A stretch of 64,000 nucleotides of DNA from Knoellia remsis (lineage in GTDB: Bacteria > Actinomycetota > Actinomycetes > Actinomycetales > Dermatophilaceae): the NCBI RefSeq assembly GCF_003002895.1, contig NZ_PVTI01000005.1:100596-164595 (forward strand), given 5' to 3'. Position 1 is the first letter of the stretch. Each line of letters begins with the position of its first letter. The position numbers were made by a program, and so were the translations under genes. The notes under the pieces were generated by a model, which saw only the letters and a list, made by a program, of their open reading frames with translations, made no database searches and was not told the DNA's origin. Of this stretch, positions 1 through 9,216 are shown piece by piece.

Positions 1-929
1 AGAGGGGACCCGAGGGTCGCCGTCAGGCCGAGCCCGAGCATGAGGACGACCACGCAGAGCGCGACCCAGCGCAGCGGGCGCATCCGGCTGCCGACCCGGT
101 CCGACAGGGCACCCGCCGCGATGCGGGAGAAGGCACCGACGAGCTGGGCCACCGCGACGAGCGCGCCGGCGGCACCCGCGCTCCAGCCGCGGTCGGTGAC
201 GAGCCAGGCCAGTGCATAGGACCACACGAGGAACTGGGGGACGACGAGGAGGACGGAGACGAGGTGCACGCGCGCGAGGAAGCGGTCCGCGGCATACGGG
301 TTGGTCACGGCGACGGTCGCGCGGTCCGGGCGCGGTGGGTCGGCGACGATGACGGCGACGGCGACCAGCGCGACGAAAGCGACGAGAGCGGGCAGGGCGA
401 TGGCCGTGCGGATGCCGAATCTCTCGGCGGCGACCGCGAGGGTGGCGGCGCCGATGCCGACGCCGAGGGGCTGAGCCATCTGCCGGATCCCCATCGCGGT
501 GCCGCGGCGGTGCGCGGGGAACCACCCGACGACGACCCGGCCGCTCGCGGCGTTGGCCGAGGCGGCGAAGGCGCCGGCGAGGACGAGCCAGCCGAACCAC
601 CACCAGGGTCCGTCCCCGAGTGCTGCCACTGCGGTCGCGACGGTCGTGCCGGCGAGCCCGGTGACCAGGGCGAACCGTTCCCCGCGCCGGTCGACGACGA
701 GACCCCACGCGACGAGGGTGAGGAGCACGCCGACCATCGGAGCGGCGGCCACGAGACCGGCCTCGGGGAGGCTGAGCCCGGGGCCGGTGGCTCGGTCGGT
801 GAGGGCCGGGATGAGGAAGGGCGGGCCGTGGACGACGACGGCCGACGCGGCCTGGGCGAGCGTGCTCACGGCGAGCATGAGCCAGTGACGTGCCGTCACG
901 CCCTGGGTCGTCGCGGTGCCGTGGTCCAC
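1..929 (-). CDS. MFS transporter (partial, C-terminus outside the window)
   Basis: Reading the minus strand in this frame gives a continuous hydrophobic protein of about 309 residues that runs off the window at its C-terminal end. It has alternating apolar segments and loops such as VVDRRGERF and [15 protein letters not shown], the D-R-x-G-x-R pattern found between helices 2-3 and 8-9 of major facilitator transporters. Substrate cannot be told from sequence. I chose the GTG at 929; a TTG at 941 and a GTG at 899 are in frame, and none has a strong ribosome binding site. It is divergent from uvrB. The longer minus-strand reading frame that covers uvrB overlaps this region in another frame and is a shadow. 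Confidence 0.8.
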   Translation of the reverse strand, partial: MDHGTATTQGVTARHWLMLAVSTLAQAASAVVVHGPPFLIPALTDRATGPGLSLPEAGLVAAAPMVGVLLTLVAWGLVVDRRGERFALVTGLAGTTVATAVAALGDGPWWWFGWLVLAGAFAASANAASGRVVVGWFPAHRRGTAMGIRQMAQPLGVGIGAATLAVAAERFGIRTAIALPALVAFVALVAVAVIVADPPRPDRATVAVTNPYAADRFLARVHLVSVLLVVPQFLVWSYALAWLVTDRGWSAGAAGALVAVAQLVGAFSRIAAGALSDRVGSRMRPLRWVALCVVVLMLGLGLTATLGSP

Positions 930-1038
930 CGGTCCAGTCAACGCGAGGGTTGCCGCGTCCGCTCGCCCGTCTCACCCGTGGGCGGTGGTTGGACCACCTC
1001 GCAAGGCGACCACGGCGGCGGCTGTCGGTGGCACGGCA

Positions 1039-1044
1039 TACCGT
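1039..1044 (+). promoter_or_regulatory. -10 box for leaderless uvrB
   Basis: TACCGT lies exactly 7 nt before the ATG at 1052, so transcription would begin at or next to the start codon. No Shine-Dalgarno sequence is visible. The same spacing recurs before many genes in this window. Confidence 0.5.
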
Positions 1045-1051
1045 TGTGGGT

Positions 1052-3166
<2,115 letters not shown>

Positions 3167-3215
3167 GCCGCAGTCATGGGGCCGGGTGGTCCTGCACCGA
3201 GGAGACGGGCGCGCG

Positions 3216-3560
3216 ATGACCCCGGACGACCTCGCGGCACACGCCCTCGGCAAGCCAGGCGCCTGGGCGGACCAGCCCTGGGAGGGCGACCACGTCGCGA
3301 AGGTCGGCGAGAAGATCTTCGCCTTCCTCGGCCGCGACGGCGTCGGCGTCAAGCTCGGGTCGCGCGCGGAGGCCGACGAGTGGCTGGAGGAGTTCCCGGA
3401 CGACGCGACCGTCATGCCCTACATCGGTCGCCACGGCTGGAACACGCTGTCGCTGACCGGCGCGATCCCCGACGACGTGCTGTTCGAGGCCGTCGACACC
3501 TCGTACGAGCTCGTCGTCGCAAAGCTGCCTCGGGCGCAGCGCCCGGACGGTGCGTCATGA
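3216..3560 (+). CDS. MmcQ/YjbR-family protein
   Basis: A 114-residue small protein. The pattern of an N-terminal helix (DDLAAHALGKPGA), a lysine-rich strand (KVGEKIFAFLG), VKLGSRAEADEW and a C-terminal WNTLSLTGAIPDDVLFEAVDTSYELVVAKLP matches the YjbR/MmcQ (CyaY-like fold) family, which often carries the WNxxxL motif. These are described as putative DNA-binding proteins, but a cellular role is not established. The start is the ATG at 3216, preceded by GGAG; an upstream GTG is possible. The stop overlaps the ATG of the next gene (ATGA), so the two are probably translated together. Confidence 0.8.
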   Translation: MTPDDLAAHALGKPGAWADQPWEGDHVAKVGEKIFAFLGRDGVGVKLGSRAEADEWLEEFPDDATVMPYIGRHGWNTLSLTGAIPDDVLFEAVDTSYELVVAKLPRAQRPDGAS

Positions 3561-4456
3561 GCGCCGTCGACGTCGTCAGTGGGGTCCTGGGGCCGGTGCG
3601 CAAGGGTGTCGGCAACGCCCTGCGATCGCGGGTGGCCGGGTCCGACCCGGTGGAGCGGTCGGCGCGCATCTGGGGTGCGCCGGGGGAGCGCTGGTTCCGC
3701 GAGGGCGACCCGATCTGGCGGGTCCACGGTGACGGCTCGATGTTCGTCGCGGGCATCCGCGCGCTGCTCCTGCAGTCCCTCCACCCGCTTGCGATGGCCG
3801 GGGTGGCCGGGCACTCGGGCTTCCGTGGCGACCCGTGGGGACGGCTGCAGCGCACGAGCACCTTCATCGCGACGACCACGTACGCGCCCGCCCCGGACGC
3901 CGAGCGGCTCATCGCCAGGGTCCGCGGCATCCACCGCCGCGTCGTCGGTGAGGACGAGCAGGGTCGTCCGTATGCCGCGAGTGACCCGCACCTGCTCGCG
4001 TGGGTCCACGCGGCGGAGACCGACAGCTTCCTCACCTGCTTCCAGCGGTTCGCGGTGCGTCCGCTCGGATCGGCCGAGGCGGACACGTATGTAGCCCAGA
4101 CCGGTGAGATCGCCGCTCGCCTCGGCGTGGTCAACCCTCCGCAGACCGTGGCCGAGCTGGACGCGGTCATCGAGACGTTCCGTCCCGAGCTCGAGACGAC
4201 CGCCGCGGCGCTCGACGCGGCCGACTTCCTGTTGCGGCACCCGCCCCTCGATGCGGTGTCGCGCCTCGGGTACGCCCCGTTGGCCGCGGGTGCTGTCGGC
4301 CTGCTGCCCTCGTGGGCGCGCACGATGCTGCACCTGCCGGGGCCGGACCTCGTCCACGAGCAGGTGGGCGTGCGCGTCGGTCGTGGCGCCGCGCGACTCG
4401 TGACGTGGGGGTTGACGCACCCGGACCTCGCCGCGGAGCGGAAGGTCCCGGCCTGA
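3557..4456 (+). CDS. Oxygenase MpaB family (DUF2236) protein
   Basis: A 299-residue protein. The motifs LLLQSLHPLAMAGVAGHS, GDPWGRLQRT, the Thr-rich FIATTTYA and HAAETDSFLTCFQRF are typical of the MpaB/latex-clearing-protein family (DUF2236), whose characterised members are b-type heme oxygenases. The conserved histidine in SLHPLAM and the arginine in GRLQRT are present. The physiological substrate in actinobacteria is generally unknown and I do not propose one. It overlaps the upstream YjbR-like gene by 4 nt (ATGA) and converges on a secreted hydrolase across a 48-nt gap holding a hairpin. Confidence 0.85.
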   Translation: MSAVDVVSGVLGPVRKGVGNALRSRVAGSDPVERSARIWGAPGERWFREGDPIWRVHGDGSMFVAGIRALLLQSLHPLAMAGVAGHSGFRGDPWGRLQRTSTFIATTTYAPAPDAERLIARVRGIHRRVVGEDEQGRPYAASDPHLLAWVHAAETDSFLTCFQRFAVRPLGSAEADTYVAQTGEIAARLGVVNPPQTVAELDAVIETFRPELETTAAALDAADFLLRHPPLDAVSRLGYAPLAAGAVGLLPSWARTMLHLPGPDLVHEQVGVRVGRGAARLVTWGLTHPDLAAERKVPA

Positions 4457-4481
4457 CGGCCCAGGCCAGGCCCGCGACACC

Positions 4482-4506
4482 GACGGGCGCGTCGGGTCCG
4501 CCCGTC
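4482..4506. terminator. Hairpin between convergent genes
   Basis: GACGGGCG (4482-4489) pairs with CGCCCGTC (4499-4506) around a 9-nt loop. It lies between the convergent MpaB and hydrolase genes and overlaps the stop codon of the latter, as expected of a bidirectional GC-rich terminator without a T-tract. Confidence 0.5.
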
Positions 4507-5335
4507 AGCCGTTCGCGGCGGCGAGGCCGTCGAGGAGCTCGAGCTGGCGTGCCCAGACCTCGCTCGTGGTGTCGATGACGACGAAGTGGTCACCGTTGAC
4601 GAGCTCGACCGTGGCGTCGGCGCCCTCCGCGGTCGCCGCCTCGACGTAGTCCGTCGACTGGCTCAGCGGCACGGTGTCGTCGCTGCGGCCGTGGATGCAG
4701 CGGACGGGGACCTCGAGCGGTACCTGCTGTCGCGGGTCGACGGCGGCGTCGGCGTCGGTGACGGCGTGCCCGACGAACGCCTGGGCCGCGCCGCTGCCGA
4801 GGTCCTCATGGTCCGCGGCGACGAGGTCGAGCACCCCGGCCTGCGACACCGCTCCGGTGACGGGCACCGTGGGGTCGGACCACGCGGCATACCGGCCGCG
4901 CCCGGCGGCCCACACCGCGAGGTGACCGCCCGCGGAGTGCCCGAGGGTGATCACCGTGGAGAGGTCGAGGCCGTCGACGGAGGCGAGCCGGTCGATGGCG
5001 GCGTGGATGTCGTCGAGGGTCTGCGGGACGCCACCGCCGTTGCCGACGCGGCGGTACTCGATGTTCCAGGCGGTCCAGCCGTTCTCGGCGAGGCTGGCGG
5101 CGAGGGGACGGCCGAGCTCAAGGTCGTACTCCGCCTTCCAGAAGCCGCCGTGGATGACGACGACGACGCCCTTGCTCGGGCCGTCGGGGCGGGTGAGCTC
5201 GCCGAACTGGCTCGGGTCGTCGCCATAGGTGAGTCGCATCGGGTTGCCCTCCTGCACTGGTTCGGGGGAGTCCGGGGTGCTGCACGCCGCGAGCGTGGCC
5301 GCCGGAAGGGCGAGCACCACGCGACGAGTGAGCAC
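4505..5335 (-). CDS. Lipoprotein alpha/beta hydrolase
   Basis: A 276-residue product. From the GTG at 5335 the N-terminus reads as a lipoprotein signal, with a twin-arginine-like TRRVVLALPAATLAAC ending in the lipobox LAAC. The mature part is an alpha/beta hydrolase: oxyanion segment VIHGGFW, nucleophile elbow GHSAGG (Ser), acidic residue in HGRSDDTVP, and terminal NGDHF histidine. This arrangement resembles the kynurenine formamidase/BD-FAE esterase group, but the substrate is unknown. The frame is open for 24 more codons, but TAGGGT lies exactly 7 nt before the GTG at 5335, which also places the signal peptide at the N-terminus, so I prefer this start. Confidence 0.85.
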   Translation of the reverse strand: MLTRRVVLALPAATLAACSTPDSPEPVQEGNPMRLTYGDDPSQFGELTRPDGPSKGVVVVIHGGFWKAEYDLELGRPLAASLAENGWTAWNIEYRRVGNGGGVPQTLDDIHAAIDRLASVDGLDLSTVITLGHSAGGHLAVWAAGRGRYAAWSDPTVPVTGAVSQAGVLDLVAADHEDLGSGAAQAFVGHAVTDADAAVDPRQQVPLEVPVRCIHGRSDDTVPLSQSTDYVEAATAEGADATVELVNGDHFVVIDTTSEVWARQLELLDGLAAANG

Positions 5336-5342
5336 ATCCTCG

Positions 5343-5348
5343 ACCCTA
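5343..5348 (-). promoter_or_regulatory. -10 box for leaderless hydrolase gene
   Basis: On the minus strand TAGGGT is followed by CGAGGAT and then the GTG at 5335, giving the 7-nt spacing seen at other probable leaderless genes here. It supports the lipoprotein start. Confidence 0.5.
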
Positions 5349-5420
5349 TGCCGAGAGGTGACCGTCCCGTCCGCCTTCGCCATCGCCTTCGCCCGCGCCC
5401 GGCTCACCGACCGCTTCTGG

Positions 5421-5484
5421 CGACTTATTGCGCACAGTTCGCATGCTCGCTGGGGCTCGCATGCGAACTGTGCGCAATAAGTCG
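5421..5484. repeat. Long perfect palindrome, family PAL-1 copy 1
   Basis: Arms at 5421-5446 and 5459-5484 are perfectly complementary over 26 bp around a 12-nt loop. The core TTGCGCACAGTTCGCAT recurs with the same hairpin architecture at 61903-61953. It lies in a divergent intergenic region between the hydrolase and the TerC gene, where a terminator is not obviously needed. Confidence 0.85.
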
Positions 5485-5491
5485 GCTGTCC

Positions 5492-5629
5492 GAGCGGAGG
5501 GCGGGCCCACTCCGCGACTCAGGAGTTCATCTCACGAGCGAAGCCGTGCCGAGCGGAGGGCGGGCCCACTCCGCAGTGGTTGATTGAGTCAATGCGCGGA
5601 GCGCCATGCGGAGGGCGGGCCCACTCCGC
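5492..5629. repeat. Three direct repeats upstream of the riboswitch
   Basis: The 22-mer beginning GCGGAGGGCGGG and ending CCCACTCCGC occurs at 5494-5515, 5553-5574 and 5608-5629, at spacings of 59 and 55 bp. Each unit is itself partly palindromic (GCGGAG with CTCCGC). The segments between units differ. The rest of 5349-5678 holds the PAL-1 palindrome and another hairpin; I see no gene in it. Confidence 0.8.
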
Positions 5630-5683
5630 AATCGCTGATTGCGCCATCGTGCCGTTCGCGTGACAGAATCAGCGATTGCGGAG
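5624..5683 (+). repeat. 17-bp-stem hairpin overlapping riboswitch P1
   Basis: Positions 5624-5640 are perfectly complementary to 5667-5683 (17 bp, 26-nt loop). The 3' arm contains most of the 5' strand of the riboswitch P1 helix (5679-5684), so in RNA this hairpin and P1 would be mutually exclusive. Whether transcription starts upstream of it is unknown. Confidence 0.65.
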
Positions 5684-5790
5684 GGGAGTATCCCCACCTC
5701 ACGCGGTGTCCTCGTCATCACGGTCCAGCTCGTCCGGGCCCGGGGAGCCGGCCCGGCAGCGCGACTCGTTCCGGGTGGGAGAGACCTCCG
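5679..5790 (+). ncRNA. Probable yybP-ykoY (Mn2+) riboswitch
   Basis: Seen: a 5' segment GGAGGGGAGTATCCCC and a 3' segment GGGAGAGACCTCC, closed by the helix CGGAGG (5679-5684) with CCTCCG (5785-5790), and an internal GGTGTCCTCGTCATCACGG. Known: the yybP-ykoY class has conserved GGGGAGUA near the 5' end and GAGACC near the 3' end, senses manganese, and commonly precedes TerC/YkoY and MntP genes. The gene downstream is TerC-family. Just after the aptamer, CAACC (5807-5811) can pair with GGTTG (5818-5822) and would bury most of the AAAGG ribosome binding site of the GTG at 5828, a plausible translational switch. Confidence 0.8.
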
Positions 5791-5827
5791 GGCCATCCGT
5801 TGACCCCAACCGTGAAAGGTTGTCCGC

Positions 5828-6853
5828 GTGCACGCACTGCCCAACCTCGCCACCGCGACCGCGTCGATGAACGTGCAGCCGTGGCAGTGGTACCTCACGA
5901 TCGGTATCGCCGCCGCGATCCTCATCTTCGACGTCATCATGATCGCGCGGCGGCCGCACCGCCCGACGACGCGCGAGCTCAGCGTGGCGCTGACGTTCTA
6001 CGTGGGCGCGGCGATCGCCTTCGGCATCTGGGTCTGGATGAGCCACGGCAGCCAGCTCGCCGGTGAGTTCTATGCCGGCTGGCTGACGGAGTACTCGCTC
6101 TCCATCGACAACCTCTTCATCTTCCTGCTCATCATGGCGAGGTTCGGGGTTCCGGAGAAGTTCCAGCAGACCGCCCTCATGTGGGGCATCATCATCGCCA
6201 TCGTGCTGCGCGGCATCTTCATCGCGGTGGGCGCGGCGGCGATCAACAACTTCGCCTGGGTCTTCTACATCTTCGGCGCGTTCCTCATCTACACGGCCAT
6301 CAAGCTCGCCAAGGAGGGGGAGTCTCACGACGAGGAGTACGAGGAGAACGCCTTCATGCGGTGGGTCGAGCGGACCTTCCCGTCGACGAAGGAGTGGAGC
6401 ACCAAGCTCATCACGAAGGAGAACGGCAAGCGCGTCATCACGCCGCTGTTCATCGTCGTCGCGGCCCTCGGCACGACCGACCTGCTCTTCGCGCTCGACT
6501 CGATCCCCGCGATCTACGGCCTGACCCGCGAGCCCTACCTCGTCCTCACCGCGAACCTGTTCGCCCTCATGGGTCTGCGGCAGCTGTACTTCCTCATCGG
6601 CGGCCTGCTGCAGAAGCTCGTCTACCTCAGCCTCGGCCTGGCCGTGCTGCTCGCCTTCATCGGCGTCAAGCTCATCCTGCACGCCCTGCACGAGAACAAC
6701 CTGCCGTTCCTCAACAACGGCGAGGGCTTCAAGGTCCCGGAGATCCCGATCGCCGTGTCGCTCGGCGCCATCGTCGTCATCCTCGGCATCACGACCATCG
6801 CCAGCCTGTGGAAGTCCCGCAGGGAGGCCCGCGAGGGCGCGTCGCACGGCTGA
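5828..6853 (+). CDS. TerC/Alx-family integral membrane protein (probable Mn2+ exporter)
   Basis: A 341-residue polytopic membrane protein of the TerC family, with segments such as LTEYSLSIDNLFIFLLIM and TTDLLFALDSIPAIYGLT, the two repeated acidic S-x-D-N / D-S-x-P motifs that define it. Known TerC/Alx/YkoY members are implicated in manganese efflux or in metalating exported proteins. A probable manganese riboswitch directly upstream fits that role. The start is the GTG at 5828, with AAAGG 8 nt upstream and inside a small hairpin. A strong hairpin follows the stop, shared with the convergent EamA gene. Confidence 0.92.
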   Translation: MHALPNLATATASMNVQPWQWYLTIGIAAAILIFDVIMIARRPHRPTTRELSVALTFYVGAAIAFGIWVWMSHGSQLAGEFYAGWLTEYSLSIDNLFIFLLIMARFGVPEKFQQTALMWGIIIAIVLRGIFIAVGAAAINNFAWVFYIFGAFLIYTAIKLAKEGESHDEEYEENAFMRWVERTFPSTKEWSTKLITKENGKRVITPLFIVVAALGTTDLLFALDSIPAIYGLTREPYLVLTANLFALMGLRQLYFLIGGLLQKLVYLSLGLAVLLAFIGVKLILHALHENNLPFLNNGEGFKVPEIPIAVSLGAIVVILGITTIASLWKSRREAREGASHG

Positions 6854-6882
6854 GGCGCGCACCCGGCATACGCCACGAACGA

Positions 6883-6903
6883 CGCCGGCCACGACGGCCG
6901 GCG
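6883..6903. terminator. Bidirectional terminator hairpin
   Basis: CGCCGGCC (6883-6890) pairs with GGCCGGCG (6896-6903) around ACGAC, between convergent terC and the EamA gene. Confidence 0.7.
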
Positions 6904-6907
6904 GGCG

Positions 6908-7783
6908 TCAGGACCCCGTCGACTCGGCGGGGTCCTTGCGCGCTCCGAGGCCGAGCACGATCGCCGAGGCGGTGACGACGCAGGCCATGCCGACGAGCTG
7001 CATGGGCTGGAGCCGCTGCCCGAGGATGAGCAGCCCCGCCAACGCGGCAACCGCCGGCTCGAGGCTGAGCAGGATCCCGAACACCTGCGCCGACAGCCGC
7101 CGCAGCGCGACGAGCTCGAGCGAGTAGGGCAGCACCGAGGACAGCAGCGCGATCCCGAGCCCGCGCGCGAGGACCGACCCGTCCCACTGCGGCACCGACG
7201 CCACCCCGAACGGCAGGGTCACCACGGTCGCCACGACCATGGCGAGGGCGAGGCCCTCGAGCTTGTCGAACTCGGCGCCGGTGCGTCCCGAGAGGATGAT
7301 GTATGCCGCCCAGCAGGCTCCCGCGGTCGCGGCCAGTCCCAGCCCGGTCCAGCTGAGCTCGTCGAGCGGGACGGAGAACGCCTCCGAGATGAGCAGCACG
7401 CCGATGCCGGCCACGAGCACCGCGACAAGGTCGAGGGCGCGGCGGGACAGGGCGGCAGCGAGCAGCAGCGGTCCGAGGAACTCGATCGTCACGGCGACGC
7501 CGATGTCGAGGTGCGCGAGAGAGCCGTAGAACGCGAAGTTCATCAGCCCGAGCGCGACACCGAACGCGACGACCGTGGCCCACGCCCGACGCGAGTGTCC
7601 GCGCCAGCGCGGTCGCGCGATCGCGAGCAGGATGACCGTCGCGAAGAGCAGCCGCATGACGACCGACCCGCCGGCGCCGATCTCGGGCACGAGCGTCGCC
7701 GCGAGCGCCCCGCCGAACTGGACCGAGACGATGCCCGCGAGGACGAGCAGCGGCGCGGGGACGGTCGAGGGGCGGCGGCTCAC
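6908..7783 (-). CDS. EamA (DMT superfamily) transporter
   Basis: A 291-residue, very hydrophobic protein of ten predicted membrane segments arranged as two EamA repeats, similar to RhtA/YdcZ-type exporters: repeat 1 includes MRLLFATVILLAIARPRW, repeat 2 YSLELVALRRLSAQVFGIL and LEPAVAALAGLLILGQ, the conserved end of the family. Such proteins export amino acids or metabolites; the substrate is not predictable. The start is the GTG at 7783, which follows TACCCT by 6 nt and has no ribosome binding site, so it is probably leaderless. Confidence 0.9.
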   Translation of the reverse strand: MSRRPSTVPAPLLVLAGIVSVQFGGALAATLVPEIGAGGSVVMRLLFATVILLAIARPRWRGHSRRAWATVVAFGVALGLMNFAFYGSLAHLDIGVAVTIEFLGPLLLAAALSRRALDLVAVLVAGIGVLLISEAFSVPLDELSWTGLGLAATAGACWAAYIILSGRTGAEFDKLEGLALAMVVATVVTLPFGVASVPQWDGSVLARGLGIALLSSVLPYSLELVALRRLSAQVFGILLSLEPAVAALAGLLILGQRLQPMQLVGMACVVTASAIVLGLGARKDPAESTGS

Positions 7784-7789
7784 CCGGTC

Positions 7790-7795
7790 AGGGTA
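7790..7795 (-). promoter_or_regulatory. -10 box for leaderless EamA gene
   Basis: Minus-strand TACCCT is followed by six bases and the GTG at 7783. Confidence 0.45.
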
Positions 7796-7807
7796 GAGCC
7801 GCCCGGG

Positions 7808-8512
7808 TCACCAGCCGCGCTCGCGCCACTCGCCGAGATGTGGCCGCTCGACGCCGAGGGTGGTGTCGTCGCCGTGGCCGGGATAGACCCACGTGTCGTC
7901 GTCGTAGACGTCGAAGACGCGCGTCGTGACGTCCTCGATGAGCGAGTCGAAGCTCTGGCCCGGGTTCTTCGTGTTGCCGATGCCGCCGGGGAAAAGCGAG
8001 TCGCCCGTGAAGAGGTGCGTGCGACCTCCCGGCGAGGGGTCGGCATACGCCAACGCCACCGACCCGGGGGTGTGTCCGCGCAGGTGCACGACGTCGAGCT
8101 CGACCTCACCGAACCGGACCGTGTCGCCGTGGGCGAGGCGGACGTCGGGCCGTACCGGGAGGGCGTCGGCGTCGTCGGCTCCGGCATGGGTGCGAGGGTG
8201 GAACGCGTCGACGACGTCCTTCAGCGCACGGACGTGGTCCCAGTGCTGATGTGTCGTCACGAGCGCGTCGAGGCTGCCGCTGCCCTCGCGGACAAGGGCG
8301 GCGATGCGCGTGGGGTCGTCGGCGGCGTCGATGAGCAGCTGCTCGCCGGTGCGGCGGCAGGTGAGCAGGTAGACGTTGTTCGACATGTCCGAGACGGCGA
8401 TCTTGCGGATGACGAGATCGTCGAGCTCGCGTACGTCCGTGTCGCCGCCCGGGGTGACGGAGCCGGTGTAGTCGTCGGTGCCGCTGCCGCCGTCGGTGTC
8501 GGGGTTCGTCAT
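7808..8512 (-). CDS. MBL-fold metallo-hydrolase
   Basis: A 234-residue metallo-beta-lactamase-fold hydrolase of the glyoxalase II type. Metal ligands are visible in THQHWDH, in HLRGHTPGS, in the FTGDSLF aspartate, and in VYPGHGDDT. It is the last gene of a minus-strand set with a mycothiol-type maleylpyruvate isomerase; the ATG follows the upstream stop by 2 nt with GAAGGGA as ribosome binding site. In organisms that use mycothiol, some proteins of this fold hydrolyse mycothiol thioesters, so a mycothiol-conjugate substrate is a reasonable inference from the neighbour, not from a specific motif. Confidence 0.88.
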   Translation of the reverse strand: MTNPDTDGGSGTDDYTGSVTPGGDTDVRELDDLVIRKIAVSDMSNNVYLLTCRRTGEQLLIDAADDPTRIAALVREGSGSLDALVTTHQHWDHVRALKDVVDAFHPRTHAGADDADALPVRPDVRLAHGDTVRFGEVELDVVHLRGHTPGSVALAYADPSPGGRTHLFTGDSLFPGGIGNTKNPGQSFDSLIEDVTTRVFDVYDDDTWVYPGHGDDTTLGVERPHLGEWRERGW

Positions 8513-8514
8513 GC

Positions 8515-9216
8515 TCAGAGTCCCTTCGTGAGCTCGGGGAGGGTGTCGGCCCGCACGCCGGACGGGTCCTGGCGGGCGAGCCAGGTGAGGATGCCGGCGC
8601 GCGAACCGGTGACGTGGGCGTCGGCGTCCCCGATGGACCAGATGTCGCCCTCGTCGCTACGGATCGTCATCGAGGGCGCCACGGGAGCGCCCTTCTGCCG
8701 CTTGAGCTCGTTCTCGATGAAGAGCACCTGCAGGGCACCGTCGAGGTCGCCGAACCCGAAGTCGCTCGCGAGGTCGACGTGGTGGTAGACGACCTCGCGC
8801 AGTCGGAGGAAGGGCAGCATGCCGGCCGTGAATGTCGGCCCGCCGGGGGTGCGCTCGAGGACGATGTCGGCATGCTCGTCACGGAGGCGCGCGAGCTCGG
8901 GTGCGAGCGCCGCGGCCGTCGTCTCGACGTCGCCGACGACCTCGCCGAGCGGTCGCCCCACACCCTCGTCGATGTCGGCGTCACGACCCTCGGGGGAGTC
9001 GTACATCGTCTCGCCGGTCCCGTCGACAGCGGCGCGCACGAGCCGCACGAGGGCATCGGCGTTGCGGGCGACGTGGTTCAGGACGTGGTCCCGGCTCCAG
9101 CCGGCACACAGGCTGTCCGCGCCGAGGTCGCCGGGCGCGGCGAGCTCGCGGGCGTCGGCGACGAGACGCGTCGTCTGGTCGTCGATGGCGGCGAGGAGGT
9201 CGGTCACGGTCGTCAC
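8515..9216 (-). CDS. Maleylpyruvate isomerase family, mycothiol-dependent enzyme
   Basis: A 233-residue product with the DinB-like metal-binding fold of the MDMPI family: WSRDHVLNHVARNADAL supplies the first histidines and EVVYHHVDL the later ones, followed by a C-terminal alpha/beta domain. Family members are metal enzymes that use mycothiol as thiol cofactor; the true substrate of most paralogues is unknown. The frame extends further upstream, but the GTG at 9216 overlaps the stop of the lipoprotein gene (GTGA), fits the usual family N-terminus, and makes a translationally coupled operon with the lipoprotein and the MBL hydrolase. Confidence 0.85.
   Translation of the reverse strand: MTTVTDLLAAIDDQTTRLVADARELAAPGDLGADSLCAGWSRDHVLNHVARNADALVRLVRAAVDGTGETMYDSPEGRDADIDEGVGRPLGEVVGDVETTAAALAPELARLRDEHADIVLERTPGGPTFTAGMLPFLRLREVVYHHVDLASDFGFGDLDGALQVLFIENELKRQKGAPVAPSMTIRSDEGDIWSIGDADAHVTGSRAGILTWLARQDPSGVRADTLPELTKGL

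Noticed and set aside
5492..5629. Possible CRISPR array, because of three evenly spaced 22-bp repeats
   Set aside because: There are only three repeats, the intervals are unlike in structure and contain hairpins, and no cas gene is in the window.
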